From IMG/VR virus record IMGVR_UViG_3300026512_000001, positions 1 to 35,911 of that record: a stretch of DNA of 35,911 nucleotides. The stretch is one strand, 5' to 3'. Under the pieces are notes generated by a model that ran no database searches, was not told the origin of the DNA, and saw only the letters and a program-made list of their open reading frames with translations. This DNA is from a virus. This document shows positions 1 to 9,007 of the stretch, in pieces. The translations under genes and the position numbers were made by a program. Every line of letters starts with the position of its first letter. The first letter of the stretch is position 1.

Positions 1-127
1 TAAAAGAGGTACAAGCACTCTCCAAAGAGGTTGTTAAACTCTCAAAAAGTTCTAAAAGTTCTGCAACAGATGTATCAAAATTATCAAAATCTTTTAGTTC
101 TCTCGGTGGTACACTTACGGCAGTAGC
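1..127. repeat. Terminal direct repeat, left copy (127 bp, same as 35785-35911)
   Basis: Exact identity of 127 bases with the right end. This equals a common assembly k-mer length and marks a circularly closing contig, not necessarily physical phage ends. Confidence 0.95.
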
Positions 128-3100
128 TGGGGGATTTACAGCATTTGAGGGTATAAAATTAGCTGTAGGGACTATTTCAGATTTTGAAAGTTCGATGGTG
201 AAACTCAAAACTGTTTCAAATGCAACGGCACAAGAATTTGAACTTTTAGAATCAACAGCTTTAAAAATGGGGGAATCAACAAAGTTTAGTGCGACAGAAG
301 CAAGTGAGGGTCTAAACTTCTTGGCTATGGCTGGATTTAGTGCAACTGATGCCGTTAAGGCTCTTCCATCAACTTTAGATTTAGCAGTTATTGGGAATAT
401 GGATTTAGCCCGTGCCACAGATATAGCAAGTGATTCACTCACGGGATTTGGGCTTGAAGCTAGTGATATGGATAGGGTAGTCGATGCAATGGCAGTTACT
501 ATCACAAGTTCAAATACAACAGTGGAAGCTTTAGGGAGTGCATTTAGTAAAGTTGCTCCAGTTGCTAATGCGATGGGTATATCTGTAGAATCTACAGCTG
601 GAGCATTAGGAGTAATGGCTGATGCTGGTATTAAAGCCGAAGTTGCAGGAACAAATCTAAAAATAATTTTAAACAGACTAGCAACTGACAAAGGCTCTCA
701 AAAAGCGATGAAAGAGCTAGGTGTCGCAATTTATGACACTGAGGGCAATTTTAGAGGTTTAGAAAAAATTACGGCAGATTTAAAACCAGCCTTAGCAGGA
801 TTAGATGCACAAGCAAAGCAAACAGCCCTCAAAAAGATATTTGGGAGTGAAGCTATTGCAAGTGGTGCAGTTCTAATTGATAAAACAGAAACCTTAACTA
901 AAAGAGTAGAAGCCTTAAATTCTGCGAATGGTGAGGGTAAAAGAATAGCTAAAGAGATGAGTGATACATTAGACAACTCATTTAAAGCAATTTATTCAGC
1001 AGTTGAGGGGCTTATACTTTCAACTTCCAATGATTTACTTCCAATTATGAAAGATTTAACTAAGCAAACAGTAGAGTGGATTCGTTCGATTGATAAAAAA
1101 ACTATATCTGATTTCGCAGGTGGTGTAGCTAGTTTAGTAAAAGGTTTAGTTAGTTTAGCAAGTGGAATCGGTACTGTTATAAATTTTTTAGGAACTTTAG
1201 CAAGTAAATCAGTGGTTTTGAAAGCTGTTGCTGATGGTTGGGGAAAAATATTTGACCAACTGGGGCGATATACAAAAAGATTACAAGGCTCATACACACA
1301 AGAAACAACCAAAGCTATAATTTCTGCTAATCAATTAACTAAAGCCGTAGGGTCATTTGATGGGAATCAAGCTGAATTTAATAAGTTACAAAAATCGCTA
1401 AAAGATACAATTGAAGAGCAAACTGCCTTATCTGAAAAGATGCGAAATGACGACCCAGAATACTATGCAAAACAGATAAAAGCACTTGAAAAATCAACAT
1501 TAAAATTAACAAATCAATCTAAAATCCTAGCAGGACTAGACCCACACAAAACAGCAACGGCATCAGTTAAAGAGAGCATAAATGCCGATAAAGATAAAAA
1601 TAAATCTTTAAATACTGTTATAGCTAAAGAAAAAGAACTTACGGAAGCACAAAAAGGAAGTTTAGCTAAAACTATAGCAGATATAGGAAAGAGAGAATCT
1701 ACAGCTAAAACCTCGTTAGATAAGATGCTTTCAAATGAACAAAAACTTAAAAATGATTTAGTTAAATTAGAGGAAGAACTAGCGAACATAAGAAAAGGAT
1801 TCGCAAATAAAAGAGAGAATCTAGTATTTGACAATCAGCAGAAAATAGCTGATATTGAAGCTAAAGGGCTAGATGAACATGGGAAGTACATTGATGCACA
1901 AAAGAGAGCTGATGAAGCTTTATCCCTTGCTAAAAAGGCTTTATCTGATGGGGATTTGGCACAAGCTAAAAAATACCAAGCCGATTATTTATCTCTAATT
2001 CAAAGAGGGGCAGGGGACGAAATAAAGGTAGGGGATGAAATAAGATTATCTCAATCGCAAACAGCAGAAGAATATAAGAAAGACTTATTGACTGGTCAAT
2101 CTCTCTCAATTAATATTTTAAATAAAGAAGAAGCTGAGCAGATAAGAGTACATAATACTAAAATCAACAATAAAAAACTAGAAATTTCAATGATTAGAAC
2201 TCAAATTGAAGCTGAAAAAGCATTAATTACACAAATGGGCTTATTGATTGCACAAGCCACAGGTGCAAAATTTGAAATGGACTTTACGACAGTTGATGCT
2301 TCTTTAGCTAAACTAGATTCTGATATGGCTATCCTTGAATCTCAAAAGAGAACAGCAAATATTGAAGTAACAAGCGACACTACATTAGCTGAAACAAAAA
2401 TTGATACATTAACCAATACTACAAATGCAACGACACTCAAACCAGCATTTAGTTTAGATACTACACAAGCAAATGCGAAGGTAAAAGCAGTACAAACAGA
2501 AGCTAAACAGCCTATAGGCTCAACTTTTACGATGTTTGTTCGCGATACTTTGGATGGAGATTTAAGACCACTAAAAGCCGAAGCCGAAGCCCCTACAATG
2601 TCTATTTATTCAGTTGATACAGCTGAGGCAGATAGAAAAATTGTAGAGTTAAAATCTAGTGCAGGTTCAACGGTTCAAACAACTGTAAATATCGAAACTA
2701 CACAAGCTAATACAGAAACAGATGCACTTAAAACAGAGATAGAGCAACCTATAAACAGCACTCTAACAATTACAGATAATAAAACAGAGATTCAAGCTGG
2801 ACTTACAGAGCTTACAACTCCCACGGCTTCAATTCATACGATTACAAGTAATACAGCAGAAATACAAACCTCAAACCAAACACTAACAGAACCACTTGCA
2901 GAAGAACACACGGTTACTACAAATGTAAAAGATGTAGTTGCAGATATTCAAAAAATACAGACACCCACAGCCTCTACTCACAATATAACAGCAGATGCCA
3001 CACAACCAATTAACACTATAAAACAGCTTCAACAAAACACATCTAGTGTTCACACAGTTTATGTTCAAACAATAGAAACAAGTGCTACTGGTGGAGTAGT

Positions 3101-3464
3101 AGGTAGAACAGCTGTCGGCAAGTTCGCAACTGGTGGAGGTTACAAAAAGAGACGGGGAAAAATAGCAGGTCACGACTTAACAGGTCGAGATGATATTCCC
3201 TCGATGCTTACCCGTGGTGAATTCGTGCAAAAAGTTAGAGCCGTAGATTATTACGGAGTTGATTTTATGAAGAGGTTAAATAGCTTACAAGTTCCAAAAA
3301 GTGAGCTACAACTTGCAACTGGTGGGATTGTAGATACAAGTGCAGAACCATCAAAAAATATAAACTTATCTTTAATGATGCCTGACAATAAAACTCAATT
3401 TAGTATGCAAACAGACGAACAAATCGCTGGAGCATTAGAGCGATATATTCGTAAGATGAGATAA
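1..3464 (+). CDS. Tape measure protein (main part; 5' end lies at the other end of the window)
   Basis: This is the body of the phage tail tape measure protein, which sets tail length and helps DNA ejection. The frame is open from the first base and continues from 35595 across the circle junction, giving about 1217 residues. After the first internal ATG (195) there is a PhageMin_Tail-like region rich in small residues, then a hydrophobic stretch (around 1110-1200), a long charged coiled coil (about 1380-2260), Thr-rich 24-residue repeats (2757-3044), and a Gly-rich C-terminus with the 'SMLTRGEFV' type motif usual in tape measure ends. It directly follows the tail chaperone gene, the expected order. 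The ATG at 195 is an internal Met, not the true start. Confidence 0.93.
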   Translation, partial: KEVQALSKEVVKLSKSSKSSATDVSKLSKSFSSLGGTLTAVAGGFTAFEGIKLAVGTISDFESSMVKLKTVSNATAQEFELLESTALKMGESTKFSATEASEGLNFLAMAGFSATDAVKALPSTLDLAVIGNMDLARATDIASDSLTGFGLEASDMDRVVDAMAVTITSSNTTVEALGSAFSKVAPVANAMGISVESTAGALGVMADAGIKAEVAGTNLKIILNRLATDKGSQKAMKELGVAIYDTEGNFRGLEKITADLKPALAGLDAQAKQTALKKIFGSEAIASGAVLIDKTETLTKRVEALNSANGEGKRIAKEMSDTLDNSFKAIYSAVEGLILSTSNDLLPIMKDLTKQTVEWIRSIDKKTISDFAGGVASLVKGLVSLASGIGTVINFLGTLASKSVVLKAVADGWGKIFDQLGRYTKRLQGSYTQETTKAIISANQLTKAVGSFDGNQAEFNKLQKSLKDTIEEQTALSEKMRNDDPEYYAKQIKALEKSTLKLTNQSKILAGLDPHKTATASVKESINADKDKNKSLNTVIAKEKELTEAQKGSLAKTIADIGKRESTAKTSLDKMLSNEQKLKNDLVKLEEELANIRKGFANKRENLVFDNQQKIADIEAKGLDEHGKYIDAQKRADEALSLAKKALSDGDLAQAKKYQADYLSLIQRGAGDEIKVGDEIRLSQSQTAEEYKKDLLTGQSLSINILNKEEAEQIRVHNTKINNKKLEISMIRTQIEAEKALITQMGLLIAQATGAKFEMDFTTVDASLAKLDSDMAILESQKRTANIEVTSDTTLAETKIDTLTNTTNATTLKPAFSLDTTQANAKVKAVQTEAKQPIGSTFTMFVRDTLDGDLRPLKAEAEAPTMSIYSVDTAEADRKIVELKSSAGSTVQTTVNIETTQANTETDALKTEIEQPINSTLTITDNKTEIQAGLTELTTPTASIHTITSNTAEIQTSNQTLTEPLAEEHTVTTNVKDVVADIQKIQTPTASTHNITADATQPINTIKQLQQNTSSVHTVYVQTIETSATGGVVGRTAVGKFATGGGYKKRRGKIAGHDLTGRDDIPSMLTRGEFVQKVRAVDYYGVDFMKRLNSLQVPKSELQLATGGIVDTSAEPSKNINLSLMMPDNKTQFSMQTDEQIAGALERYIRKMR
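2757..3044 (+). repeat. Four 24-residue repeats in the tape measure protein
   Basis: Four consecutive units of exactly 72 bases start at 2757, 2829, 2901 and 2973, with a partial fifth at 3045. The protein pattern is roughly S-x-H-T-I-T, then a short acidic/amide helix-like segment, then T-P-T-A. DNA identity between units is low, so the repeat is old and held at the protein level. Further degenerate units may lie upstream (2380-2756). Confidence 0.7.
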
Positions 3465-3471
3465 AAAGAAG

Positions 3472-3501
3472 TATCATTTTGTTAGCTTCAACAAAATGAT
3501 A
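3472..3501. terminator. Bidirectional terminator hairpin after the tape measure gene
   Basis: A perfect 12-bp stem (3472-3483 with 3490-3501) with a 6-base loop lies between two convergent genes. It is followed by GTTTT on the + strand, and on the - strand by a T-rich stretch shortly beyond the stem. It probably ends both the late operon and the opposing small gene. Confidence 0.8.
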
Positions 3502-3512
3502 GTTTTGGTGGT

Positions 3513-3758
3513 TTATATATTTTTATAAATCATCATATGTGGGTTAATCCTAACCCATTCTTGAGGATCGAATTTACTAATAAGTTTAAATTGATTTTCT
3601 ATACCATTTGAAATAACTGAAATATAATTAAGGATTGGAGAATTAACATTTTCTTTGGTTAAGATGCTAATTTCTTGAGGGTTATAATTCACTCGACAAC
3701 AGTCACCGTGTTTTACTTCAATATCCAATGTTTTAATTGTTTTAGTATAAGTTTTCAT
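3513..3758 (-). CDS. Small hypothetical protein (81 aa) with its own promoter
   Basis: Not recognised. It is a soluble-looking 81-residue protein with Lys-rich N-terminus, two Cys together (CC) near residue 21 and no membrane segment. It sits alone on the reverse strand between the tape measure and the tail tip genes, which is typical of a moron (an independently transcribed cargo gene). An AAAAGG ribosome site precedes the ATG. The promoter just upstream is a near-exact copy of the one driving the 76-aa gene at 14738-14968, so both are probably under the same repressor and expressed in the same conditions. Confidence 0.75.
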   Translation of the reverse strand: MKTYTKTIKTLDIEVKHGDCCRVNYNPQEISILTKENVNSPILNYISVISNGIENQFKLISKFDPQEWVRINPHMMIYKNI

Positions 3759-3765
3759 TTTAAAG

Positions 3766-3893
3766 CCTTTTATATTTTAGATAGTGTGATTATAGTTAAA
3801 TATTTTAACAATGTAAAGCTTTTTGACCCTAAAATGTAAAGAATTTTAACATTCTATGATTTTAGGTATTTTTATGTAATTTCTATTAAATAT
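3766..3893 (-). promoter_or_regulatory. Promoter-operator cassette, copy 1
   Basis: On the - strand a TTTACA (-35, 3812-3817) and TATAAT (-10, 3789-3794) are separated by exactly 17 bases, close to a consensus sigma70 promoter. Repeated GTTAAA/TTTAAC elements overlap the spacer and the region upstream of -35, including GAATGTTAAAATTC. Bases 3766-3857 match 14977-15068 with one difference, and 3781-3893 match the reverse complement of 29582-29694 with two differences. Confidence 0.85.
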
Positions 3894-3911
3894 ATAGTAT
3901 GCAGAATTAGA

Positions 3912-3917
3912 TATAAT
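3912..3917 (+). promoter_or_regulatory. Promoter -10 for the tail tip operon
   Basis: TATAAT at 3912-3917 lies 25 bases before the 3943 ATG. No clear -35 is visible, as is common in Campylobacterota promoters. The 12-base stretch TATAATTACAAA recurs at 8177-8188 ahead of another tail gene. Confidence 0.5.
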
Positions 3918-3942
3918 TACAAAACTCAATTAATGGGGAAAT

Positions 3943-4320
3943 ATGAAAATAAAAAAAATAGGTTCAATAAAGTTACTTAATAGCCTTTGGTGGACAAACC
4001 ACAATGATGTAACACCAATTATAGCAGAAACAGTCTCCACAATTGATGGGGGTGTAGTAGTTTTTGAACTTGAAGCACAAATAACAGCACAAAACATACA
4101 ACTTTCTAGTTTAGAAAACGGCTGGTTGTCTATTCAAAATAAAAATGATATTATTGATTTGATAAATGCTGGAAATACAACAACTATAACAACAGATGAT
4201 GATGATGAGATTGATGTTCGATTTAGATATGAGAACTCCAACCCTGCTAAGTTTACAAGATTAGTACAGGCTAAAGATAGTATCTACTACACAATAGATT
4301 TAGCACTAGCAAAAATATAG
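3943..4320 (+). CDS. Hypothetical tail protein (125 aa)
   Basis: First gene of the tail tip/fibre block, just after the tape measure unit. The protein has Trp-rich N-terminus (SLWWTNHND), alternating hydrophobic residues suggesting beta structure, and an acidic run TTDDDDEID near residue 85. I do not recognise the family. Position after the tape measure is where distal tail or baseplate-hub parts usually lie, so a structural tail role is inferred. GGGG ribosome site 5 bases before the ATG. Confidence 0.7.
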   Translation: MKIKKIGSIKLLNSLWWTNHNDVTPIIAETVSTIDGGVVVFELEAQITAQNIQLSSLENGWLSIQNKNDIIDLINAGNTTTITTDDDDEIDVRFRYENSNPAKFTRLVQAKDSIYYTIDLALAKI

Positions 4321-4369
4321 AATATTTTATAGTAAACTAAATAATAAATTATATAAAAGAGGTTAAAAG

Positions 4370-5035
4370 ATGGCACTAATTACACGAGATTCCAAAGGTG
4401 AAGAACTTACCTATGATGAAGTAGATGGAAATTTTATATATTTGAATAATAAAAATGCAATCGCAGATACAGCACCAACAGCAGATGATAATGAAACAAA
4501 AGGTTTTATTGTTGGTTCGGAATGGAAAGATTTAAGCGATAATTTAAAGGTTTATGAGTGTACCGACAATACAACTGATGATGCAGTTTGGGAAGTTAGA
4601 AAATATGGAGTTTCTCAATTTATAAGTTTATCCGATGCACCAGAAGAATTAACAGCAGATAAGATTTTGAGGGTTTCCGATACTGGGACGGCTATATTTT
4701 GTGATTTACCAACTTTAATAGAAGCGAAAGATTCGCCAGATTCCTATGAAGATAATGCTGGAAAGATTCTAAATGTAAATGACGATGAAAATGCTATGGA
4801 ATTTATAGATTTTAAACTAGAAACACTAAAAGATGTATCCACGACACTTTCTAACGAACAAGGTATCACTTTTAGAACCGATGATACTTTAAAAGTCCAC
4901 ACAAATACAATAGGAACAACAGACGACAGACCACAAAAAATAGAGGATTCTATGTGTTATTTTGACACAGATTTATCTAAGCCAATTTGGTTTTTTGATG
5001 GTGATTGGTATGATGCAGATGGTACAGTAATATAA
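4370..5035 (+). CDS. Tail fibre-like structural protein (221 aa)
   Basis: The N-terminus (ITRDSKGEELTYDEVDGNF) resembles the short start motif seen at the head of many phage tail fibre and appendage proteins ('eLTydEvDgNF..L'). The remainder is acidic and rich in Asp, Thr and Asn, and carries a repeated theme around residues 80-145 of 'SLSDAPEEL-AD-ILRVSDTGTAIF' and 'A-KILNVNDDENAMEF', as in trimeric fibre shafts. It precedes the large tail protein by one base, so the two are probably translated together. Role as a fibre or tip component is inferred from motif and place. Confidence 0.65.
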   Translation: MALITRDSKGEELTYDEVDGNFIYLNNKNAIADTAPTADDNETKGFIVGSEWKDLSDNLKVYECTDNTTDDAVWEVRKYGVSQFISLSDAPEELTADKILRVSDTGTAIFCDLPTLIEAKDSPDSYEDNAGKILNVNDDENAMEFIDFKLETLKDVSTTLSNEQGITFRTDDTLKVHTNTIGTTDDRPQKIEDSMCYFDTDLSKPIWFFDGDWYDADGTVI

Positions 5036-5036
5036 A

Positions 5037-7151
5037 ATGGCTTATGTAAATGATGGATATTGGCTGAGTGGTTATTGCAAGGGTGACACAAGAATAGCAG
5101 TAATGCCAACAGATACAATCGCAAGAATCAAAAGAAGTTTTATTTTAGATGGTGTTGATATTTCTAAATTCGTAGATTCTTTTTTTATGAATAAATTATT
5201 AAATAGACTGTACCATACAGCAGAATTAACATTAAATAACTATGAACTTGACTATACACTTGTTAAAAATAAAAATAAATTATTAAATGTAAAAATTGAA
5301 AATGATGAATATAATTTTATTATTATTGATGTAGAAACCAGCAGTAGAAAAGAAAATATTTTAATACTAAAAACACAAGGTTGCTTGCTTGAAAAACCAT
5401 TTTCTCAAGAGAAAACAGAGCAATTTATAGATATTAGAAGTTCATCAATTATTAAAAAATTAACTAAAAATATTTCAACGAACAATAATATTCCTTCTTT
5501 TTTCACAAATGGTCGATTTCTAAGAGAATCTTTAACGGATGGCGAAACTTTAGAATCTATTTTATCTATTACAAAAAGTGATTTCTATGAAAAGGAAAAT
5601 GCACTTTTTTTAAGTGAAAGATTTAGGATTTACAGTGAAGAATCTCCTAAATTTGAGTTTGAAGATAAGTTCATAATAAGCAAAAAATTTTCAAACAATA
5701 GCGATGGCGATAGAGATTTAAAAACAATTTTCTTAAATCTTGAAGATTATCAGCAAGATTTAAAAATCGGAATCAATAAAGATGCAAACTGTCAAAGACC
5801 ATCATTTTTATTTTGCCCACTACTCATTACAACACACGAATTAACAGCAAATCTAGGAACTTTTAGTATTAGTGAGGTCTCATTAACTCAAACTACACTT
5901 ATAGTGTTAGATGACATAGTGAAAGTAGAGTGGGGCATTCTAAGAATTGAAAGAATTTTAAGAGATGGTGATATATATCCATCTTCAAATTATGGTTTTC
6001 AACCTCGCTCTAATGTAATAAATTTTACAGAAAAAGTTTACGGAAATTTTACAATTATTTATTATTCAAATACTGTTTCTAACTACTCTCAAAACGGAAA
6101 CACAGTAGCAATAAATACAAGAAGCTACAACTTAAGTTACTACGGAGAGGAATTTAACGAAGTCGTGCGATGCGATTTGGATTTATCAACTATTGGGGAG
6201 ATTCAAAAATGCTATTTAGATTGTCCGTCAAAAGTTGGAGAGGGTAGAAGTTTAACAATTATTGCAAAACAAAATTCAATAGAAGCTATTCGTTTTGTTG
6301 GTTTGAACCCCCCAGATGACTATACATACGATTCCGAAGTAGAGGGAATTAAGTTTCAAAGCAGGGTCGTAAATTCTAACTATTTAAATGGTACCAAAGT
6401 TACTAATTCAACTGAAACAATACCACTAAGGTATACAATTGTAGATCTAAATCCTTTCGCAGAAGTTTTTAACATCTTAGATTCTGGTGATTATAGGGAT
6501 TTTTATTTTTGGGGATTCGCAACAGGAATAGGAGAGTTACTTACAGATGAGTTAGGGATATTAGAAACTTATACAAGAATTAGAACACAAGGAGTAACTT
6601 ACTATTATCAATATTCAAAAAATAGCAATTTAGCAATGAAAATTGGAGAAATAATTGAATGTTCCGTTGTAATGGATATTTCAGAGATTTATATTCCGAA
6701 CTATAGGGCTTTCTATAACCACCTAAATTACAATCCAGAAACACGGACAGTTACATCCGTTTCAAAAAAATATTTAACTTCCGTAAAAACAATTTTTATA
6801 GATGGATGCGAACCGAAAAAGATTGAAGTTATGAAAACTAGCTTAATACATTTGAGAGATGGCGGGAGAAGTAATGCAGATGAAACAGTAGCACCATCTA
6901 GTAAAGGAGATTGTATCACAATCCCACAAAGTAGTTTTGTTGTAAAAATAGCTGAAGTATTAAGAGTGTCAAATCGAACGGCAAGGAACAAAGATGTTAT
7001 TTTAGATGGCAAAACACTAAGAACAAATTCGAGTGGAAATTTAACGATTTCTCTTTCTGCCATAAGACGAAAATATGTCATTGACACTACTACAATAGAA
7101 GAGGGTACCAGAGTAGTGGTAGATTGTTCAAGTGCAGAGGTGAGTAAATGA
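5037..7151 (+). CDS. Large tail tip / central fibre protein (704 aa)
   Basis: The largest tail gene after the tape measure. Residues 25-160 read like an immunoglobulin/hub-type opening ('RSFILDGVDISKFVDSFF...LYHTAELTLNN') followed by alternating beta strands, as in baseplate hub or tail tip proteins. No membrane segment or enzyme motif is seen. It overlaps the next ORF (7148) by 4 bases, indicating coupling. I infer that it forms the tail tip or central fibre and contacts the host, but the family is not certain. Confidence 0.7.
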   Translation: MAYVNDGYWLSGYCKGDTRIAVMPTDTIARIKRSFILDGVDISKFVDSFFMNKLLNRLYHTAELTLNNYELDYTLVKNKNKLLNVKIENDEYNFIIIDVETSSRKENILILKTQGCLLEKPFSQEKTEQFIDIRSSSIIKKLTKNISTNNNIPSFFTNGRFLRESLTDGETLESILSITKSDFYEKENALFLSERFRIYSEESPKFEFEDKFIISKKFSNNSDGDRDLKTIFLNLEDYQQDLKIGINKDANCQRPSFLFCPLLITTHELTANLGTFSISEVSLTQTTLIVLDDIVKVEWGILRIERILRDGDIYPSSNYGFQPRSNVINFTEKVYGNFTIIYYSNTVSNYSQNGNTVAINTRSYNLSYYGEEFNEVVRCDLDLSTIGEIQKCYLDCPSKVGEGRSLTIIAKQNSIEAIRFVGLNPPDDYTYDSEVEGIKFQSRVVNSNYLNGTKVTNSTETIPLRYTIVDLNPFAEVFNILDSGDYRDFYFWGFATGIGELLTDELGILETYTRIRTQGVTYYYQYSKNSNLAMKIGEIIECSVVMDISEIYIPNYRAFYNHLNYNPETRTVTSVSKKYLTSVKTIFIDGCEPKKIEVMKTSLIHLRDGGRSNADETVAPSSKGDCITIPQSSFVVKIAEVLRVSNRTARNKDVILDGKTLRTNSSGNLTISLSAIRRKYVIDTTTIEEGTRVVVDCSSAEVSK

Positions 7152-7441
7152 AAATCTTAAGAAAACAATTTAATATTAATGATACAAAAGAAAATAAAGT
7201 ATTTATAAATGAAGAATTTTTAAATACTGAATCTTCTGTAAAAGCAAGAATAGAATCCGAAGTATTAAAATTGGCATACATTGAAAGAATTTTAGAACTC
7301 AAAATTGCATATTTAGAAAATGTTGAAATTGGTGATATTTTTCAATATGATTCCGAATTATTTAAAATTACAGAAGCAGAAACAGAAGTGAGAAAAGCAA
7401 AAGTTACATTAAGAATTGTTGGGAAAAGATGGGAGCAATAA
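7148..7441 (+). CDS. Small tail-associated protein (97 aa)
   Basis: Overlaps the stop of the 704-aa gene (ATGA type). Mixed helix in residues 20-60 and a C-terminal part ('GDIFQYDSELFKITEAETEVRKAKVTLRIVGKRW') with the pattern of small beta-barrel tail proteins. Not assigned to a family. Probably co-assembled with its upstream neighbour. Confidence 0.65.
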   Translation: MKILRKQFNINDTKENKVFINEEFLNTESSVKARIESEVLKLAYIERILELKIAYLENVEIGDIFQYDSELFKITEAETEVRKAKVTLRIVGKRWEQ

Positions 7442-7585
7442 ATGAATAATTATTTAAAAACCACCCAAAAACAAATGCAAAGAACTGTAAATACAAGTAA
7501 AAGTAATAGTACAATAAAACCGAAAATTTTAGAGCCAATCACGAACAATTTAACAGTAGTTAGTGTTGTAAAGCTAAGCTTCTAA
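7442..7585 (+). CDS. Small hypothetical protein (47 aa)
   Basis: An ORF of 47 residues fits exactly between its neighbours: its ATG directly follows the stop of the 97-aa gene and its stop overlaps the next ATG (TAATG). It is basic and rich in Thr, Ser, Lys and Asn with a hydrophobic C-terminus (TVVSVVKLSF). The tight packing suggests it is translated; function unknown. Confidence 0.55.
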   Translation: MNNYLKTTQKQMQRTVNTSKSNSTIKPKILEPITNNLTVVSVVKLSF

Positions 7586-8169
7586 TGAGTTGCATACGAA
7601 CATATAAACAAGTAAATAGTTCTTGCATAACAACACATAAAGAAGTATATAACCCGTGTACAACAACATACAAGATGACAGAGCCTTTGGATTTATGTTT
7701 TCAAGAATTAACTACTTATTGTGAAGATACGGACTTTATGATGGGTGTTTGTTGTGTACCTGATGCTACTATATATTTTGTAGATAGAGTTGGAAGACAG
7801 GTAGTTTTATCAAATTTTGTGGGGATTTTAAACTTTAGCAACTTTGGCAATACATTCGATGGACTTACAGCAAAAAGATCTTATATGTATGATGCACGAA
7901 TGTTTCATTTTTCCACTGGAAAATTGAAATTGAAACTTCAAAAAGGGGAAGATAAAGCATATCAAAGAATATCTAAGTTGAATGAATATTCTTTCCCTCC
8001 GATGGAAGGTTCTTGCATTTCTTCAAGTGATTACGGCATTACTTTCTACGGCGATGAATTAAAACAAGAGGCTCTCCTAGTTTACGATTCTACACAAGCA
8101 AGATATTTCGTTTGTGCCAGAAGTGGAACTAATACAAACTTCTCAATTGCTGAATTAGAAACAGAATAA
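7585..8169 (+). CDS. Cys-containing hypothetical tail protein (194 aa)
   Basis: Translation is probably coupled to the 47-aa gene through TAATG. The first 30 residues hold three short repeats of the form C-x-x-T-[YH]-K (CIRTYK, CITTHK, CTTTYK), followed by more Cys (DLCFQ, TYCED, GVCCVPD). The rest is beta-rich with 'ATIYFVDRVGRQVVLSNFVG'. It sits in the fibre block, so a structural or receptor-contact role is likely, but no family is recognised. Confidence 0.7.
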   Translation: MSCIRTYKQVNSSCITTHKEVYNPCTTTYKMTEPLDLCFQELTTYCEDTDFMMGVCCVPDATIYFVDRVGRQVVLSNFVGILNFSNFGNTFDGLTAKRSYMYDARMFHFSTGKLKLKLQKGEDKAYQRISKLNEYSFPPMEGSCISSSDYGITFYGDELKQEALLVYDSTQARYFVCARSGTNTNFSIAELETE

Positions 8170-8176
8170 ACTATTG

Positions 8177-8182
8177 TATAAT
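8177..8182 (+). promoter_or_regulatory. Promoter -10 before the 81-aa gene
   Basis: TATAAT followed by TACAAA, the same 12 bases as at 3912-3923. It lies in the 45-base gap ahead of 8215, one of the few gaps in this operon, and may restart transcription of the fibre genes. Confidence 0.45.
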
Positions 8183-8214
8183 TACAAATCTTTAAAAGAT
8201 AAAGGATTATAAAA

Positions 8215-8460
8215 ATGGGAAAGAAAATTGATTTAATCAAGGATTCCTCTTATAAGGGGATACAATGTCCCGTGCTGAGAAGCATAGTTTCGAGTGGGAC
8301 TTCTTTTACTCCAACAAAAGATATGATTGTAACACTTGGTGCAAATGTATCTATTACTGTAGATGGTGAAAGTATCGATAAACTACAAGAATCTACATTC
8401 ATACTTTTAGCAGGTGTAGAATATAGGTTTAGCGATGATATAAAACTAATGATTAGCTAA
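8215..8460 (+). CDS. Small hypothetical structural protein (81 aa)
   Basis: 81 residues with beta pattern ('PTKDMIVTLGANVSITVDGESIDKL...FILLAGVEYRFSDDIKLMIS'). This resembles small capsid or tail decoration folds, but no family is certain. AAAGGA ribosome site about 9 bases before the ATG. The stop is directly followed by the next ATG. Confidence 0.65.
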   Translation: MGKKIDLIKDSSYKGIQCPVLRSIVSSGTSFTPTKDMIVTLGANVSITVDGESIDKLQESTFILLAGVEYRFSDDIKLMIS

Positions 8461-8679
8461 ATGTTTGTATTTTTCAGACGATTCAATTTCGGCGATGAAT
8501 GGCACTCTACACCTAAGGAAAATGATGATTTTCTTTTAGAAGATGGTTTTAGTGTATTGCTTGAAAGTGGCGAAAGACTTGTTTTAGAGAATGAAGCTAC
8601 AGAGAGTGAAGAAGATAAATTATTATTAGCTAATGGTGATTATATTTTACTTTCAGATGGTTCAAAATTAATTATATAA
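8461..8679 (+). CDS. Small acidic protein with LLEDG repeats (72 aa)
   Basis: Contains repeated short beta-hairpin-like units: FLLEDGFSVLLESGERLVLE, then LLLANGDYILLSDGSKLII. Such 'LLEDG-x-LLLE' units occur in many phage structural ORFs near fibres. Starts immediately after the previous stop. Structural role inferred. Confidence 0.65.
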   Translation: MFVFFRRFNFGDEWHSTPKENDDFLLEDGFSVLLESGERLVLENEATESEEDKLLLANGDYILLSDGSKLII

Positions 8680-8688
8680 AGGGAAAAA

Positions 8689-9006
8689 ATGGCAGATCAG
8701 AAATTATCCGAATTAGATGATTCGGGGACACTACAAGGTGACGAGTTAGTTTATGTTGTTCAAGATGATGAAAGTTATAAAACAACAGTAAATAATATGA
8801 GAGGTGATGGAGAAGCGAATGTACAAGCTGATTATACGGAAACTGATGATACTTTAGATAGTTTTATTAAAAATAAACCAGATTTAAGCACTTATGCAAT
8901 TAAAACACAGACAAGTGATACTGATACTGTTTACGATGATAAAAGTACAGATACGAATTATAAATTATATGTAGATAATGGTGATATTATCTTAGAGGAG
9001 TTATAA
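8689..9006 (+). CDS. Tail fibre-like protein (105 aa)
   Basis: Starts with 'ADQKLSELDDSGTLQGDELVYVVQDD', a typical opening of phage fibre/appendage proteins, and has 'NVQADYTETDDTLDSFIKNKPDLS', the 'qADW-eTD--s--FIkNKP' motif found in many phage tail fibres. Short for a fibre, so it may be one segment of a multi-chain fibre with the next gene. GGGAAAAA precedes the ATG. Confidence 0.75.
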   Translation: MADQKLSELDDSGTLQGDELVYVVQDDESYKTTVNNMRGDGEANVQADYTETDDTLDSFIKNKPDLSTYAIKTQTSDTDTVYDDKSTDTNYKLYVDNGDIILEEL

Positions 9007-9007
9007 G

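Noticed and set aside
731-1834. Reverse-strand ORFs within the tape measure gene
   Set aside because: Shadows of a real + strand gene; Ser/Phe-rich compositions and no ribosome sites.
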